Position numbers and translations under genes: made by a program
Shown here: positions 36,392-44,124 of the stretch, piece by piece
Position numbering within the stretch: position 1 is the stretch's first letter
Layout: each line of letters opens with the position of its first letter
The notes under the pieces: generated by a model
Database searches by the model: none
What the model was told of the DNA's origin: nothing
Seen by the model: only the letters and a program-made list of their open reading frames with translations
DNA from: Desmonostoc vinosum HA7617-LM4
GTDB taxonomy: Bacteria > Cyanobacteriota > Cyanobacteriia > Cyanobacteriales > Nostocaceae
DNA: 64,000 nucleotides
Assembly (NCBI GenBank): GCA_019359515.1
Contig: JAHHHC010000004.1
Location: forward strand, 215,136 to 279,135
Direction: 5' to 3'

Positions 36392-37549
36392 TTAGGCAGT
36401 AGGTAGGGAAGCTTTCAACGTGCTATTTAATTCATCAAAAAGTGGATTAAGATAATTTTTAACAATCCATTCAATCACGGGAACGCAAACAGCATCACCA
36501 AAGCCAAAAAGTATATTGTTAAATGAAACATTCTGAGGGATTAAGTACTCTGGTGCCCCCATAAGACACGCACTTTCACGAGCGTTAATTAACCTAGCAT
36601 CAAAACACCTTTTACCAGATCTGACAATAATTTGACGTGCGCTTCCGCCTTTAGGAGTTCGTAAACATCCTGCGATTCCATCAATTCTTAATTCGGCCGT
36701 TGATTGTTTAGTGCAATCACGTATCCTTGTACGCCGAAAGACAGTTCCATATGACCAATACTCATTTTGCATCATTAAACGAATTTGGGCTTTATGACGC
36801 TCGAACATTTGATTGAATAAATACTCTGTTCGTTCTTTCGTCCACCATTTCTCAGTTTGATCAACAATATCAGCTAAACATATTGTTCTTTGAGGCAAGT
36901 CTGGTAAATTACGAAGGTTCCATCTAATTGTTGGATTAGCAGCAATAAAATCTTTAACTTTTTGTGGTCTTGCACAGGTCTGCTGACTCATTATATGTTC
37001 TATGTCATTGGAAGTGTGTGATAAACCAAACAGATTACCTACTATAAATAGACGTACCCTGCTTTGCGGAACAAAGTGAGCAGCATCAATAACTAAAATA
37101 TCGACTGCATAACCAAGATTATTTAAAGCTTTTAAAGCAATAATTAGATCTTTTCTGTACCCGGAAGTTAGAAAACCTTCTACATTCTCAATAAGAATTA
37201 AAGGAGGTTTATTCATTGAATGAATTTCACCTATTTCACTAATAAGTCGAATAAATTCCCAGAAAGTAGATGATTCTCCAGAATGCAATCCACTCCTAGA
37301 TCCTGCAACGGAGATGTTAGTACATGGAAAAGATGCATGAGCTAAAGTTATTTGAGGAACTTTAGCTCCTGTTATTTCTTTAATATTTTTACAGTGATAA
37401 TGCTCTCCTCCAAAATTTCCTTGATACATTAAGCATTTTTCTTCATTATGATCAAGAGCATACTTGACCTGCCATCCTTGCTTTAAAAGACCCATTGTGA
37501 CAAGACCAATTCCTGCAAAAAAGTCTGCTGCTGTTTTTTCAAGCTTCAT
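36392..37549 (-). CDS. DNA (cytosine-5) methyltransferase
   Basis: 385 residues with the ordered C5-MTase motifs: I AADFFAGIGLVTMGLL (SAM binding), IV ASFPCTNIS with catalytic Cys 76, VI ILIENVEGF, VIII QSRVRLFIVGN, and X FGFGDAVCVPVIEWIVKN. The variable region before motif IX (about 225-310) would be the target recognition domain. It protects host DNA against the convergent endonuclease. It starts 5 bp after the XRE regulator on the same strand, so both are probably co-transcribed. Confidence 0.92.
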   Translation of the reverse strand: MKLEKTAADFFAGIGLVTMGLLKQGWQVKYALDHNEEKCLMYQGNFGGEHYHCKNIKEITGAKVPQITLAHASFPCTNISVAGSRSGLHSGESSTFWEFIRLISEIGEIHSMNKPPLILIENVEGFLTSGYRKDLIIALKALNNLGYAVDILVIDAAHFVPQSRVRLFIVGNLFGLSHTSNDIEHIMSQQTCARPQKVKDFIAANPTIRWNLRNLPDLPQRTICLADIVDQTEKWWTKERTEYLFNQMFERHKAQIRLMMQNEYWSYGTVFRRTRIRDCTKQSTAELRIDGIAGCLRTPKGGSARQIIVRSGKRCFDARLINARESACLMGAPEYLIPQNVSFNNILFGFGDAVCVPVIEWIVKNYLNPLFDELNSTLKASLPTA

Positions 37550-37554
37550 TTGCT

Positions 37555-37791
37555 TTAGTCATCTAAGGAATCTTGAACGTAGAAAAACGGCCCTGTAACA
37601 CTTTTTTGTCCAATAATCTGGACTAGCTTAATTGCAACATTCGCATATCTACTGCTTTTGCCCTGTTCTGCCGCACTTACATTTGATTGGCAAGAACCAA
37701 TAATTTGAGCAGCTTCAACCTGACTTAAGCTAGCCTGTTCACGAAGCTTACGAGCTAGTTTTCCTAATTGTTTAATGTTTAAATAGGTCAT
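37555..37791 (-). CDS. XRE-family HTH regulator (controller protein of the RM system)
   Basis: 78 residues. LGKLARKLREQASLSQVEAAQIIGSCQSNVSAAEQGK is a Cro/C1-type helix-turn-helix. Size and position at the head of the methyltransferase transcript match C proteins or small repressors of type II RM systems, which time expression of methylase and nuclease. A 10-bp inverted repeat centred about 22 bp upstream of the ATG is a good operator candidate. Autoregulation is inferred. Confidence 0.82.
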   Translation of the reverse strand: MTYLNIKQLGKLARKLREQASLSQVEAAQIIGSCQSNVSAAEQGKSSRYANVAIKLVQIIGQKSVTGPFFYVQDSLDD

Positions 37792-37798
37792 TTAATTA

Positions 37799-37827
37799 AT
37801 TATTATAGCCATTTTGACTATAATAAT
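37799..37827. promoter_or_regulatory. Inverted-repeat operator candidate for the XRE regulator
   Basis: ATTATTATAG (37799-37808) and CTATAATAAT (37818-37827) pair exactly with a 9-bp spacer. It lies between the divergent XRE gene (start 37791) and devC (start about 37879). Both arms resemble -10 elements (TATAAT), so regulator binding could occlude promoters in both directions. Confidence 0.55.
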
Positions 37828-37878
37828 CAAGAACAGTGTAGTAAATTCTTGGTTGTATAGTCTACCTCATAGTTGCTA

Positions 37879-39096
37879 GTGAAATTCCCCCTACTCAAAA
37901 TCTCAATAGAAACTCCTCTAGCTTGGGCACAGTTATCTCATCAAAAGGTTCGCTTGGCTGTCGCAACCACAGGCGTATGCTTTGCCAATATTCTCATGTT
38001 TACCCAGCTAGGACTCCTAGCAATGTTGACAGAGGGGTCAACTCGCCTACATGAAAACTTAGGTGGAGATTTGCTATTGTTATCCTCATTCAGCCCAAGT
38101 TTAAACTTCAGGATATCTTTTCCTCTTGCTTACATTTATCAAGCATCTGCAATCAATGGTGTTACCAATGTTAGCCCTGTTTATATTAGTAGGGCAAATT
38201 GGGTAAATCCCAATCAATTATCTAGGCCAGATAACTCCGATCAAAAACGCCGTCGAGGAAGTTTCTTTGGTAACGAAGTCAGGGTTATTGCTTTTAATCC
38301 TGTGCAATCTGTTTTGAAGTTACCAGAGGTAAATCAACAACTAGCAAAATTAACTGCACCAAATGTAGTGTTATTTGATCGCTTATCCCAACCTTCTTTA
38401 GGTGAAATCCCTCAAATACTTGCTAATCAAAAAGAGTTAGCAACTATCATGGACAATCGCCGTATCTATGTAGTTGGACTCTTCAGTATAGGCAGTTCCC
38501 TGAATGATAAAGGTAATGTGATTATGAGTGACTGGAATTATGCTCAACGCAATGGGCAAGATAGCCTCAAGCAAGTTCGAGTAGGGGTAGTTACTTTGGA
38601 GAAAGGCGCAAATCTCAGCGCAGTTCAAACACAGTTGCGTCAAAGTCTTCCCTCAGATATTAACGTGCTTACCCACAAGGAATTAATTCAACGAGAACAG
38701 CAGTTTTACGAATCACAACCAGAGGGAATTATCCTCAAGTTTGGTACGATTGTCGGCTTTATTGTGGGGGTAATTATTCTCTATCAAGTTCTTTATTCAG
38801 ATGTCAGCGATCACCTATCAGAGTACGCCACCCTCAAGGCTATGGGTTACGCCGATCGCGCCTTATTATTAGTAGTATTGCAAGAAGCTGTAATTCTTGG
38901 TGTGATGGGATTTATCCCTGGTTTTGTCGCCTCATTAGGTATCTATCAATTGCTGGCAACACTCACCAGAATTCCCTTAACTATGAAAGCGAGTGTAGCC
39001 ATTCAGGTATTTATTTTAACTATTATTATGTGTGCTGTGTCTGGTGCGATCGCCACCACTAAACTCCGTTCTGCTGATCCCGCCGACGTATTCTAA
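37879..39096 (+). CDS. devC: DevC-like ABC exporter permease
   Basis: About 405 residues. TPLAWAQLSHQKVRLAVATTGVCFANILMFTQLG is the DevC N-terminus with the first helix. A large periplasmic domain spans about 50-280. Three C-terminal helices follow (GTIVGFIVGVIILYQVLYSDV, LVVLQEAVILGVMGFIPGFVA, IQVFILTIIMCAVSGAIATT) with the terminal KLRSADPADVF. It works with DevB and DevA. GTG at 37879 or TTG at 37873 is the start; neither has a clear ribosome site. Its promoter now lies in the short gap beside the RM regulator. Confidence 0.88.
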   Translation: MKFPLLKISIETPLAWAQLSHQKVRLAVATTGVCFANILMFTQLGLLAMLTEGSTRLHENLGGDLLLLSSFSPSLNFRISFPLAYIYQASAINGVTNVSPVYISRANWVNPNQLSRPDNSDQKRRRGSFFGNEVRVIAFNPVQSVLKLPEVNQQLAKLTAPNVVLFDRLSQPSLGEIPQILANQKELATIMDNRRIYVVGLFSIGSSLNDKGNVIMSDWNYAQRNGQDSLKQVRVGVVTLEKGANLSAVQTQLRQSLPSDINVLTHKELIQREQQFYESQPEGIILKFGTIVGFIVGVIILYQVLYSDVSDHLSEYATLKAMGYADRALLLVVLQEAVILGVMGFIPGFVASLGIYQLLATLTRIPLTMKASVAIQVFILTIIMCAVSGAIATTKLRSADPADVF

Positions 39097-39130
39097 GGAC
39101 ATTATCCCAATTCTCTAAAATTACCAAAAC

Positions 39131-39362
39131 AGGGAGTAGGGAGTAGGGAGTGGGGAGTGGGGAGTAGGGATACAAAAACATTAAAAACTGTCTTTTGTGG
39201 GTTATTGCCCACTGTTAGGAAAAGATTTGTGCCGAGATTGCTTGCAACGAGGCACAATGCGTTCTTACTTCAATCCCACGCCTTAAGGCGTGGGTTCCCT
39301 ACTCCCTACTCCCTACTCCCTACTCCCTACTCCCTACTCCCTACTCCCTACTCCCTACTCCC
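39131..39362. repeat. STRR arrays in inverted orientation with internal palindrome, between devC and devA
   Basis: GGGAGTAGGGAGTGG-type repeats (39131-39170) face a CCCTACT heptamer array of about nine units (39297-39362). The two can pair into a large stem. Between them lies the perfect 20-bp palindrome CCCACGCCTTAAGGCGTGGG (39275-39294), resembling hairpins at ends of IS200/IS605 elements. No transposase frame is present. Confidence 0.65.
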
Positions 39363-39380
39363 TCTGAAGAATTACGAATT

Positions 39381-40064
39381 ATGGAACCGACTGTTATTGT
39401 TAATAACCTCAACCATGCTTTCGGTCAAGGAGTATTACGTAAACCTGTATTGAGTAATGTAAATTTAGCAATTTATCCAGGAGAAATTGTCATCCTTACA
39501 GGCCCTTCTGGTGGTGGTAAAACAACATTACTCTCACTCATTGGTGGATTGCGATCAGTCCAAGAAGGAAGTCTAAAAATTTTTGGGCAAGAACTCAAAG
39601 GTTGTAACAAAGGGCAATTAACCAAAGTGCGGAACCAAATTGGTTTTATCTTCCAGCATCACAACTTACTCAAGTGTCTGAGTGCCTATGGTAATGTCCG
39701 CATGTCCTTAAAACTACATCAAGAAATTCCTAAACAAGAGTATCGACAACGCGCTGTCAATATTTTAGAAGCCGTAGGATTGGGCGATCGCATAGACTAT
39801 TATCCCGAAAAATTATCAGGTGGACAAAAACAAAGAGTTGCGATCGCTAGGGCTTTAGTTGCCCAACCCAAATTAGTATTAGCAGACGAACCAACTTCAT
39901 CATTAGACAGTAAAACCGGGAGAGACGTAGTTGACATCATTCAAAGTCTCGCCCAAGAAGAAGGCTGTTCCGTTCTGCTTGTAACTCACGACGCCCGCAT
40001 CCTAGATATTGCCGATCGCATCGTTCATATGGAGGATGGGCGGTTATTTGGGAATGATAAATGA
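39381..40064 (+). CDS. devA: DevA-like ABC exporter ATP-binding subunit
   Basis: 227 residues. Walker A GPSGGGKTTLLSLIGG, Q-loop FQHHNLLKCLSAYGN, signature LSGGQKQRVAIARALVAQP, Walker B LVLADEPTSSLD and the H-loop THDARI are all present. It powers the DevC permease. A 285-bp repeat-filled gap separates it from devC, whereas dev operons are usually tight, so co-transcription is less certain here. Confidence 0.92.
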   Translation: MEPTVIVNNLNHAFGQGVLRKPVLSNVNLAIYPGEIVILTGPSGGGKTTLLSLIGGLRSVQEGSLKIFGQELKGCNKGQLTKVRNQIGFIFQHHNLLKCLSAYGNVRMSLKLHQEIPKQEYRQRAVNILEAVGLGDRIDYYPEKLSGGQKQRVAIARALVAQPKLVLADEPTSSLDSKTGRDVVDIIQSLAQEEGCSVLLVTHDARILDIADRIVHMEDGRLFGNDK

Positions 40065-40083
40065 CAATTCCCCATTCCCCAAA

Positions 40084-41229
40084 ATGAAACCCATCACCAA
40101 CTGGCTAGAAACCCGCGCTTGTGCCCCTGCATATAGCGGTTGGGTGCTGTTTGCAATTACTGTTTGTTTTTTTGGGGCTGCGATTAATACGATGGCTGGC
40201 TGGTTATATGTAACTAGCGGCGTTACTTTAGCCCTTTTGGGTTTAGCAGCTGTTTTACCACCGCGATCGCTTGTTGGTTTATCTATCAACCGTCGCCCCA
40301 TCCAGCCAGTGACAGCAGGAAGCGAACTAACTATTGAAATAGAAATCCACAATTCCACACGGCAGTCTGTTAACTTACTGCAAGTCGAGGATATCCTGCC
40401 CTTCGTCTTGGGAAAACCAGTACAGCAGGCGATTGAAACGATACCTAGCCAAGACAGTTACCGCTGGATATATTATCACCCTACCCAACGCCGGGGCGTG
40501 TATCGCTGGCACACAGTCGAATTAGGTACTGGTGCCCCTTTGGGGTTGTTCTGGTGTCGCCGTCAACATGACTGTGCCGCCACAGCTATCGTTTATCCTA
40601 CCGTTTTACCCTTAAGTACTTGCCCCCTAGTCGATGAAATGGGACAAGAAGAGAGTATAAAAAACGACTCTCGCGGTAGACCTTGGCAAACAACGACTAC
40701 AGGACTGATGCGATCGCTACGTCCCTATCGTATCGGCGACTCCACTCGACTCATCCACTGGCGTACCAGTGCCCGCTATGGCGAGTTAAGGGTGCGGGAG
40801 TTAGAAATGGTCACAGATGGACAAGAAATCGTTATTGCTCTTGACAGTGCCGCTAATTGGGAAGAAGAGAACTTTGAGCAAGCAGTAATTACCGCAGCAT
40901 CATTGTATTTTTATGCACAACGTCACCAGATGCAAGTACAACTTTGGACAGCAGCAACAGGTTTAGTTAGAGGCGATCGCTCTATCCTAGAAATATTAGC
41001 AGCGATCGCTCCTCAAGAAGACGCCAGCACCACAACTCCAGAAAGCCACCCCTTAATTTGGCTAACTCAAAACCCCTTGAGCCTTTCATCTCTTCCAAAT
41101 GGTAGTCACTGGCTTTTATGGCAGAATACTTCTTTACCACCAGAAAAATTAGTCATCAATAAAGATTATCCTGGTATCGTCTTACAAAGTGAACAACCAC
41201 TACAACCCCAACTGCAAAAAATATTTTAA
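40084..41229 (+). CDS. DUF58 domain-containing protein
   Basis: About 381 residues. Two N-terminal membrane helices (VLFAITVCFFGAAINTMAGW, LYVTSGVTLALLGLAAVL) precede a beta-rich domain (TAGSELTIEIEIHNSTRQSV). The DUF58 core is RPYRIGDSTRLIHWRTSARY followed by ELRVRELE, leading into a von-Willebrand-A-like fold (EIVIALDSAANWE). DUF58 proteins are often partnered with MoxR ATPases and transglutaminases; none is seen here. ATG at 40084 is chosen; the open frame overlaps devA from 40009. Confidence 0.85.
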   Translation: MKPITNWLETRACAPAYSGWVLFAITVCFFGAAINTMAGWLYVTSGVTLALLGLAAVLPPRSLVGLSINRRPIQPVTAGSELTIEIEIHNSTRQSVNLLQVEDILPFVLGKPVQQAIETIPSQDSYRWIYYHPTQRRGVYRWHTVELGTGAPLGLFWCRRQHDCAATAIVYPTVLPLSTCPLVDEMGQEESIKNDSRGRPWQTTTTGLMRSLRPYRIGDSTRLIHWRTSARYGELRVRELEMVTDGQEIVIALDSAANWEEENFEQAVITAASLYFYAQRHQMQVQLWTAATGLVRGDRSILEILAAIAPQEDASTTTPESHPLIWLTQNPLSLSSLPNGSHWLLWQNTSLPPEKLVINKDYPGIVLQSEQPLQPQLQKIF

Positions 41230-41264
41230 AGGTAATTCGTAATTCGTAATTCGTAATTATTTAT

Positions 41265-41328
41265 TCTCCCGGTTGGTGAGCGGAGTCGAACCGCTTCCTC
41301 ATCTCCCGGTTGGTGAGCGGAGTCGAAC
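41265..41328. repeat. 27-bp direct repeat, two copies
   Basis: CTCCCGGTTGGTGAGCGGAG plus TCGAACC occurs at 41265-41291 and again at 41302-41328, 37 bp apart. The GGTT/AACC ends can pair. AATTCGTAATTCGTAATT repeats lie just before (41231-41258). Confidence 0.6.
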
Positions 41329-41427
41329 CACATCTCTCCCTCACTTTGGGGGAATATCCCCAGTAACGCCCGAGTGAGGCTGAGGTACAATGCAAAGAAA
41401 TATTTAAATTATGAGCAGTCGATTCAA

Positions 41428-41793
41428 ATGATCTCATCAGAAGCTAACACAAAATCCAGCGATAAAAGCTTAGAGGCAATGCGGCATTTTTCCGAACAAT
41501 ACGCCAAGCGTACTGGAACGTATTTTTGTGCTGAGCCTTCTGTGACAGCAGTTGTGATTGAAGGACTAGCCAAACACAAAGATGAACTAGGTGCCCCCTT
41601 ATGTCCCTGCCGCCACTACGAAGATAAAGAAGCTGAAGTTAACGCTGCCTATTGGAACTGTCCCTGTGTACCAATGCGAGAGCGTAAAGAGTGCCATTGT
41701 ATGCTATTCCTTACCCCTGACAACGAGTTTGCAGGAGAGCAACAAGAAATCACCCTAGAAGCAATTAAAGAAGTGCGAGATAGCATGGGATGA
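41428..41793 (+). CDS. ftrC: Ferredoxin-thioredoxin reductase catalytic chain
   Basis: 121 residues. LCPCRHYEDK, YWNCPCVPMRER and ECHCMLFL give the CPC, CPC and CHC motifs. These hold the 4Fe-4S cluster and the redox-active disulfide of the FTR beta subunit. The enzyme passes electrons from ferredoxin to thioredoxin in light-dependent redox control. The variable chain (ftrV) is not in the window. ATG at 41428 gives the usual length; an upstream in-frame extension lacks homology. Its stop overlaps the DUF309 start (ATGA). Confidence 0.95.
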   Translation: MISSEANTKSSDKSLEAMRHFSEQYAKRTGTYFCAEPSVTAVVIEGLAKHKDELGAPLCPCRHYEDKEAEVNAAYWNCPCVPMRERKECHCMLFLTPDNEFAGEQQEITLEAIKEVRDSMG

Positions 41794-42185
41794 GCGAAAT
41801 CATGCCCCCAGAGTTTTGGCAAGGCGTAGAACAGTTCAATTCTGGTCAATATTATGCCTGCCATGACACCCTAGAAGCTCTTTGGATTGAAGCCAGCGAA
41901 CCAGACAAAACTTTTTATCAAGGTGTTCTGCAAATTGCTGTAGCGCTGTATCATTTGGGTAATCGCAACTGGCGAGGAGCAGTGATATTACTAGGTGAAG
42001 GTAGCAATCGTCTGCAACGATACCCATCTATTTACGGCGAAATTGATGTAGACGAATTGTTAAACCAAAGTACCACATTGCTGAAGGTATTACAGCAAAT
42101 AGGGCCAGACAAGATTACGACTGGAAACTTGAGTGAAAGTGAAGCCTTATCCCTGCCCAGTATTTCATTAATTAAACAGACGTAG
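41790..42185 (+). CDS. DUF309 domain-containing protein
   Basis: 131 residues. FWQGVEQFNSGQYYACHDTLEALWIEA is the DUF309 signature, with a conserved HDTLE resembling a helical metal or phosphate site. FYQGVLQIAVALYHLGNRNWRGAVILL completes the helical bundle. Function unknown. It overlaps ftrC by 4 bp, so translation is coupled, and is followed directly by a strong terminator. Confidence 0.88.
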   Translation: MSEIMPPEFWQGVEQFNSGQYYACHDTLEALWIEASEPDKTFYQGVLQIAVALYHLGNRNWRGAVILLGEGSNRLQRYPSIYGEIDVDELLNQSTTLLKVLQQIGPDKITTGNLSESEALSLPSISLIKQT

Positions 42186-42213
42186 AGACGCGCCATGGCG
42201 CGTCTTGTTTTTT
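42186..42213 (+). terminator. Rho-independent terminator of the ftrC-DUF309 operon
   Basis: AGACGCGCCATGGCGCGTCT is a perfect 20-nt palindrome followed by TGTTTTTT. It begins at the DUF309 stop codon. It also resembles the GTAGAGACG..CGTCTC repeat family seen at 42421-42446 and 54728-54745, so the terminator may derive from a dispersed repeat. Confidence 0.85.
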
Positions 42214-42531
42214 AAGCTTGGTCGAATATTGAATGGTAGATTAGCGAAACCTTGACCTTGGAGGAAGCGTCATAGTGTGAGCTGGTAGTTATCCAAAAAT
42301 TAATATCATGTTCGCTTGAAAACTTATCGTTAGCGCTGATGTGGAAACGCAAAGAAATTTGAACAATAATTGATTACCCGAACTTGATATTAAGATACGA
42401 ATTTAGAAACTAACGATTTTGTAGAGACGTAGCAATGCTATGTCTACCAATGTCCAAAAAATCCTTCCCTAGATAAAGTAGTTGAGATAATTGATTGAGA
42501 TACAAGCAGAAATACTAAACCTCAAATTACC
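42214..42531. other. Intergenic region before lptA
   Basis: About 320 bp. One short hairpin repeat (GTAGAGACGTAGCAATGCTA, from 42421) is visible. No gene or known regulatory site was recognised. Confidence 0.4.
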
Positions 42532-43041
42532 ATGATGCCCCGTTATCGATTCCCCAAACCACAGATGCGCCACTTGGGATTAGCCTTGCTCTTACCCACT
42601 GCACTCTTAGGTGCAATATTTATCAACAACCCTCTCAGTACCAAACAGCAAACAGCCACAGCACAAACCGCCACAGCAAATCGTCCGCTCACCATCCGCT
42701 CTGATGTGCAAGAATACGATTCTAAAACTCAAGTAATCACTGCTCGTGGTAATGTGCAAATGTTGTACCCAGCTCGTCAACTTCAAGCAACAGCAGCTCA
42801 AGCACAATACTTTAGTAAAGAACGCCGGATTGATTTCAGTGGCAATGTTTATATCTTGCAACAGGGTGGTAACAGTATTCGCGCGGAAAAGGTGACTTAT
42901 TTAATTGATGAAGGACGATTTGTTGCTTTACCCCAATCCAACCGCCAAGTAGAGTCTATTTATATGGTTCAGGAATCAGATGATGGTGGTCAATCTAATA
43001 CACCTGCCCCACAGACACCAACTTTTAGGCGTTCTAATTAG
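42532..43041 (+). CDS. lptA: LptA/OstA-like periplasmic LPS transport protein
   Basis: 169 residues. The N-terminal membrane or signal segment (LGLALLLPTALLGAIF) leads to a beta-jellyroll pattern: LTIRSDVQEYDSKTQVITARGNVQM, LQATAAQAQYFSKERRIDFSGNVYI and SIRAEKVTYLIDEGRFVAL. This matches the LptA/OstA N-terminal domain that bridges LPS from inner to outer membrane. lptB and lptF/G follow, supporting the role. Confidence 0.82.
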   Translation: MMPRYRFPKPQMRHLGLALLLPTALLGAIFINNPLSTKQQTATAQTATANRPLTIRSDVQEYDSKTQVITARGNVQMLYPARQLQATAAQAQYFSKERRIDFSGNVYILQQGGNSIRAEKVTYLIDEGRFVALPQSNRQVESIYMVQESDDGGQSNTPAPQTPTFRRSN

Positions 43042-43250
43042 TGGTCTGGCAAAACAAAATTAACGGGTGAGGGTAGGGAATAGGGAATGGGGAACTCGGG
43101 GCCTCGCTCCCGGAGGAAGTAAGGATTAGGGGTAATGGGGAATTGCTCAAGAGTCAATAATCAAAAAATTAATTTTGAATTTCTTCTCCCTTATCTCTCC
43201 ATTCCCTACTCCCCATTTTTATCAGCACCAAGCACTAAAGGACGCGAATA

Positions 43251-43979
43251 GTGAAAATTGTTTTAGAAAATATTCACAAATCTTACGGTAGGCGAATAAT
43301 TGTTAATCGCGTCAATCTTTCTGTAGCCCAAGGTGAAGTTGTTGGCTTACTCGGCCCTAATGGAGCCGGCAAAACAACGACTTTTTACATTGCCACGGGT
43401 TTAGAAAGACCTAATCAGGGACGAGTTTGGCTGGATACTCTTGATATTACTGGCTTGCCAATGCATAAAAGAGCGAGGTTAGGTATTGGCTATTTGGCAC
43501 AAGAGGCAAGTATTTTTCGCCAACTTTCGGTACAGGATAATATTCTCCTGGTACTAGAGCAGACAAATGTGCCACGATGGGAATGGTCGAGGCGGCTAAA
43601 AACCCTACTACAGGAGTTTAAGTTGGAAAAATTAGCCAACAGCAAAGGAATTCAACTTTCCGGTGGTGAACGACGGCGAACAGAACTAGCAAGAGCCTTG
43701 GCTGCTGGACGAGAAGGGCCAAAGTTTTTACTGTTGGATGAACCATTCGCTGGGGTTGACCCCATAGCGGTGTCAGAAATTCAACATATCGTAGCAGCTC
43801 TGCGCGATCGCGGTATGGGTATCTTAATCACAGATCACAATGTCCGCGAAACTCTCGCCATCACCGACCGCGCCTACATCATGCGCGAAGGGCAAATCCT
43901 CGCTTTTGGTATAGCGGAAGAACTATACAATAATCCACTAGTGCGACAGTACTATTTAGGTGATAATTTCCAAGTATAA
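43251..43979 (+). CDS. lptB: LPS export ABC transporter ATP-binding protein LptB
   Basis: 242 residues. Walker A LLGPNGAGKTTTFYIATGLE, Q-loop region GIGYLAQEASIFRQLSVQDN, signature LSGGERRRTELARALA, Walker B FLLLDEPFAGVDPIAV and H-loop LITDHNVRETL are typical of LptB. The start is GTG at 43251 with AAAGGAC 9-10 nt upstream. It powers extraction of LPS from the inner membrane with LptF/G. Confidence 0.93.
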   Translation: MKIVLENIHKSYGRRIIVNRVNLSVAQGEVVGLLGPNGAGKTTTFYIATGLERPNQGRVWLDTLDITGLPMHKRARLGIGYLAQEASIFRQLSVQDNILLVLEQTNVPRWEWSRRLKTLLQEFKLEKLANSKGIQLSGGERRRTELARALAAGREGPKFLLLDEPFAGVDPIAVSEIQHIVAALRDRGMGILITDHNVRETLAITDRAYIMREGQILAFGIAEELYNNPLVRQYYLGDNFQV

Positions 43980-44124
43980 ATTAATAAATATTAATCCATG
44001 ATCGCCTAGATCGCCATAATTTTGCTGAAATTGCTCAGTCACTGAAGATGAAACCTCGATACTAAATGCAGTATAAATACTTTGCTGTGCTTGGATTGCC
44101 GAGATTTAACTTTTAGAGTTGCTT

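Noticed and set aside
39297-39362. Possible CRISPR-like array
   Set aside because: The units are 7-bp tandem repeats without spacers, so this is an STRR array.
41265-41328. tRNA-like T-arm (minus strand GGTTCGACTCC)
   Set aside because: It is a 27-bp direct repeat present twice; no acceptor, anticodon or D arms can be built around it.
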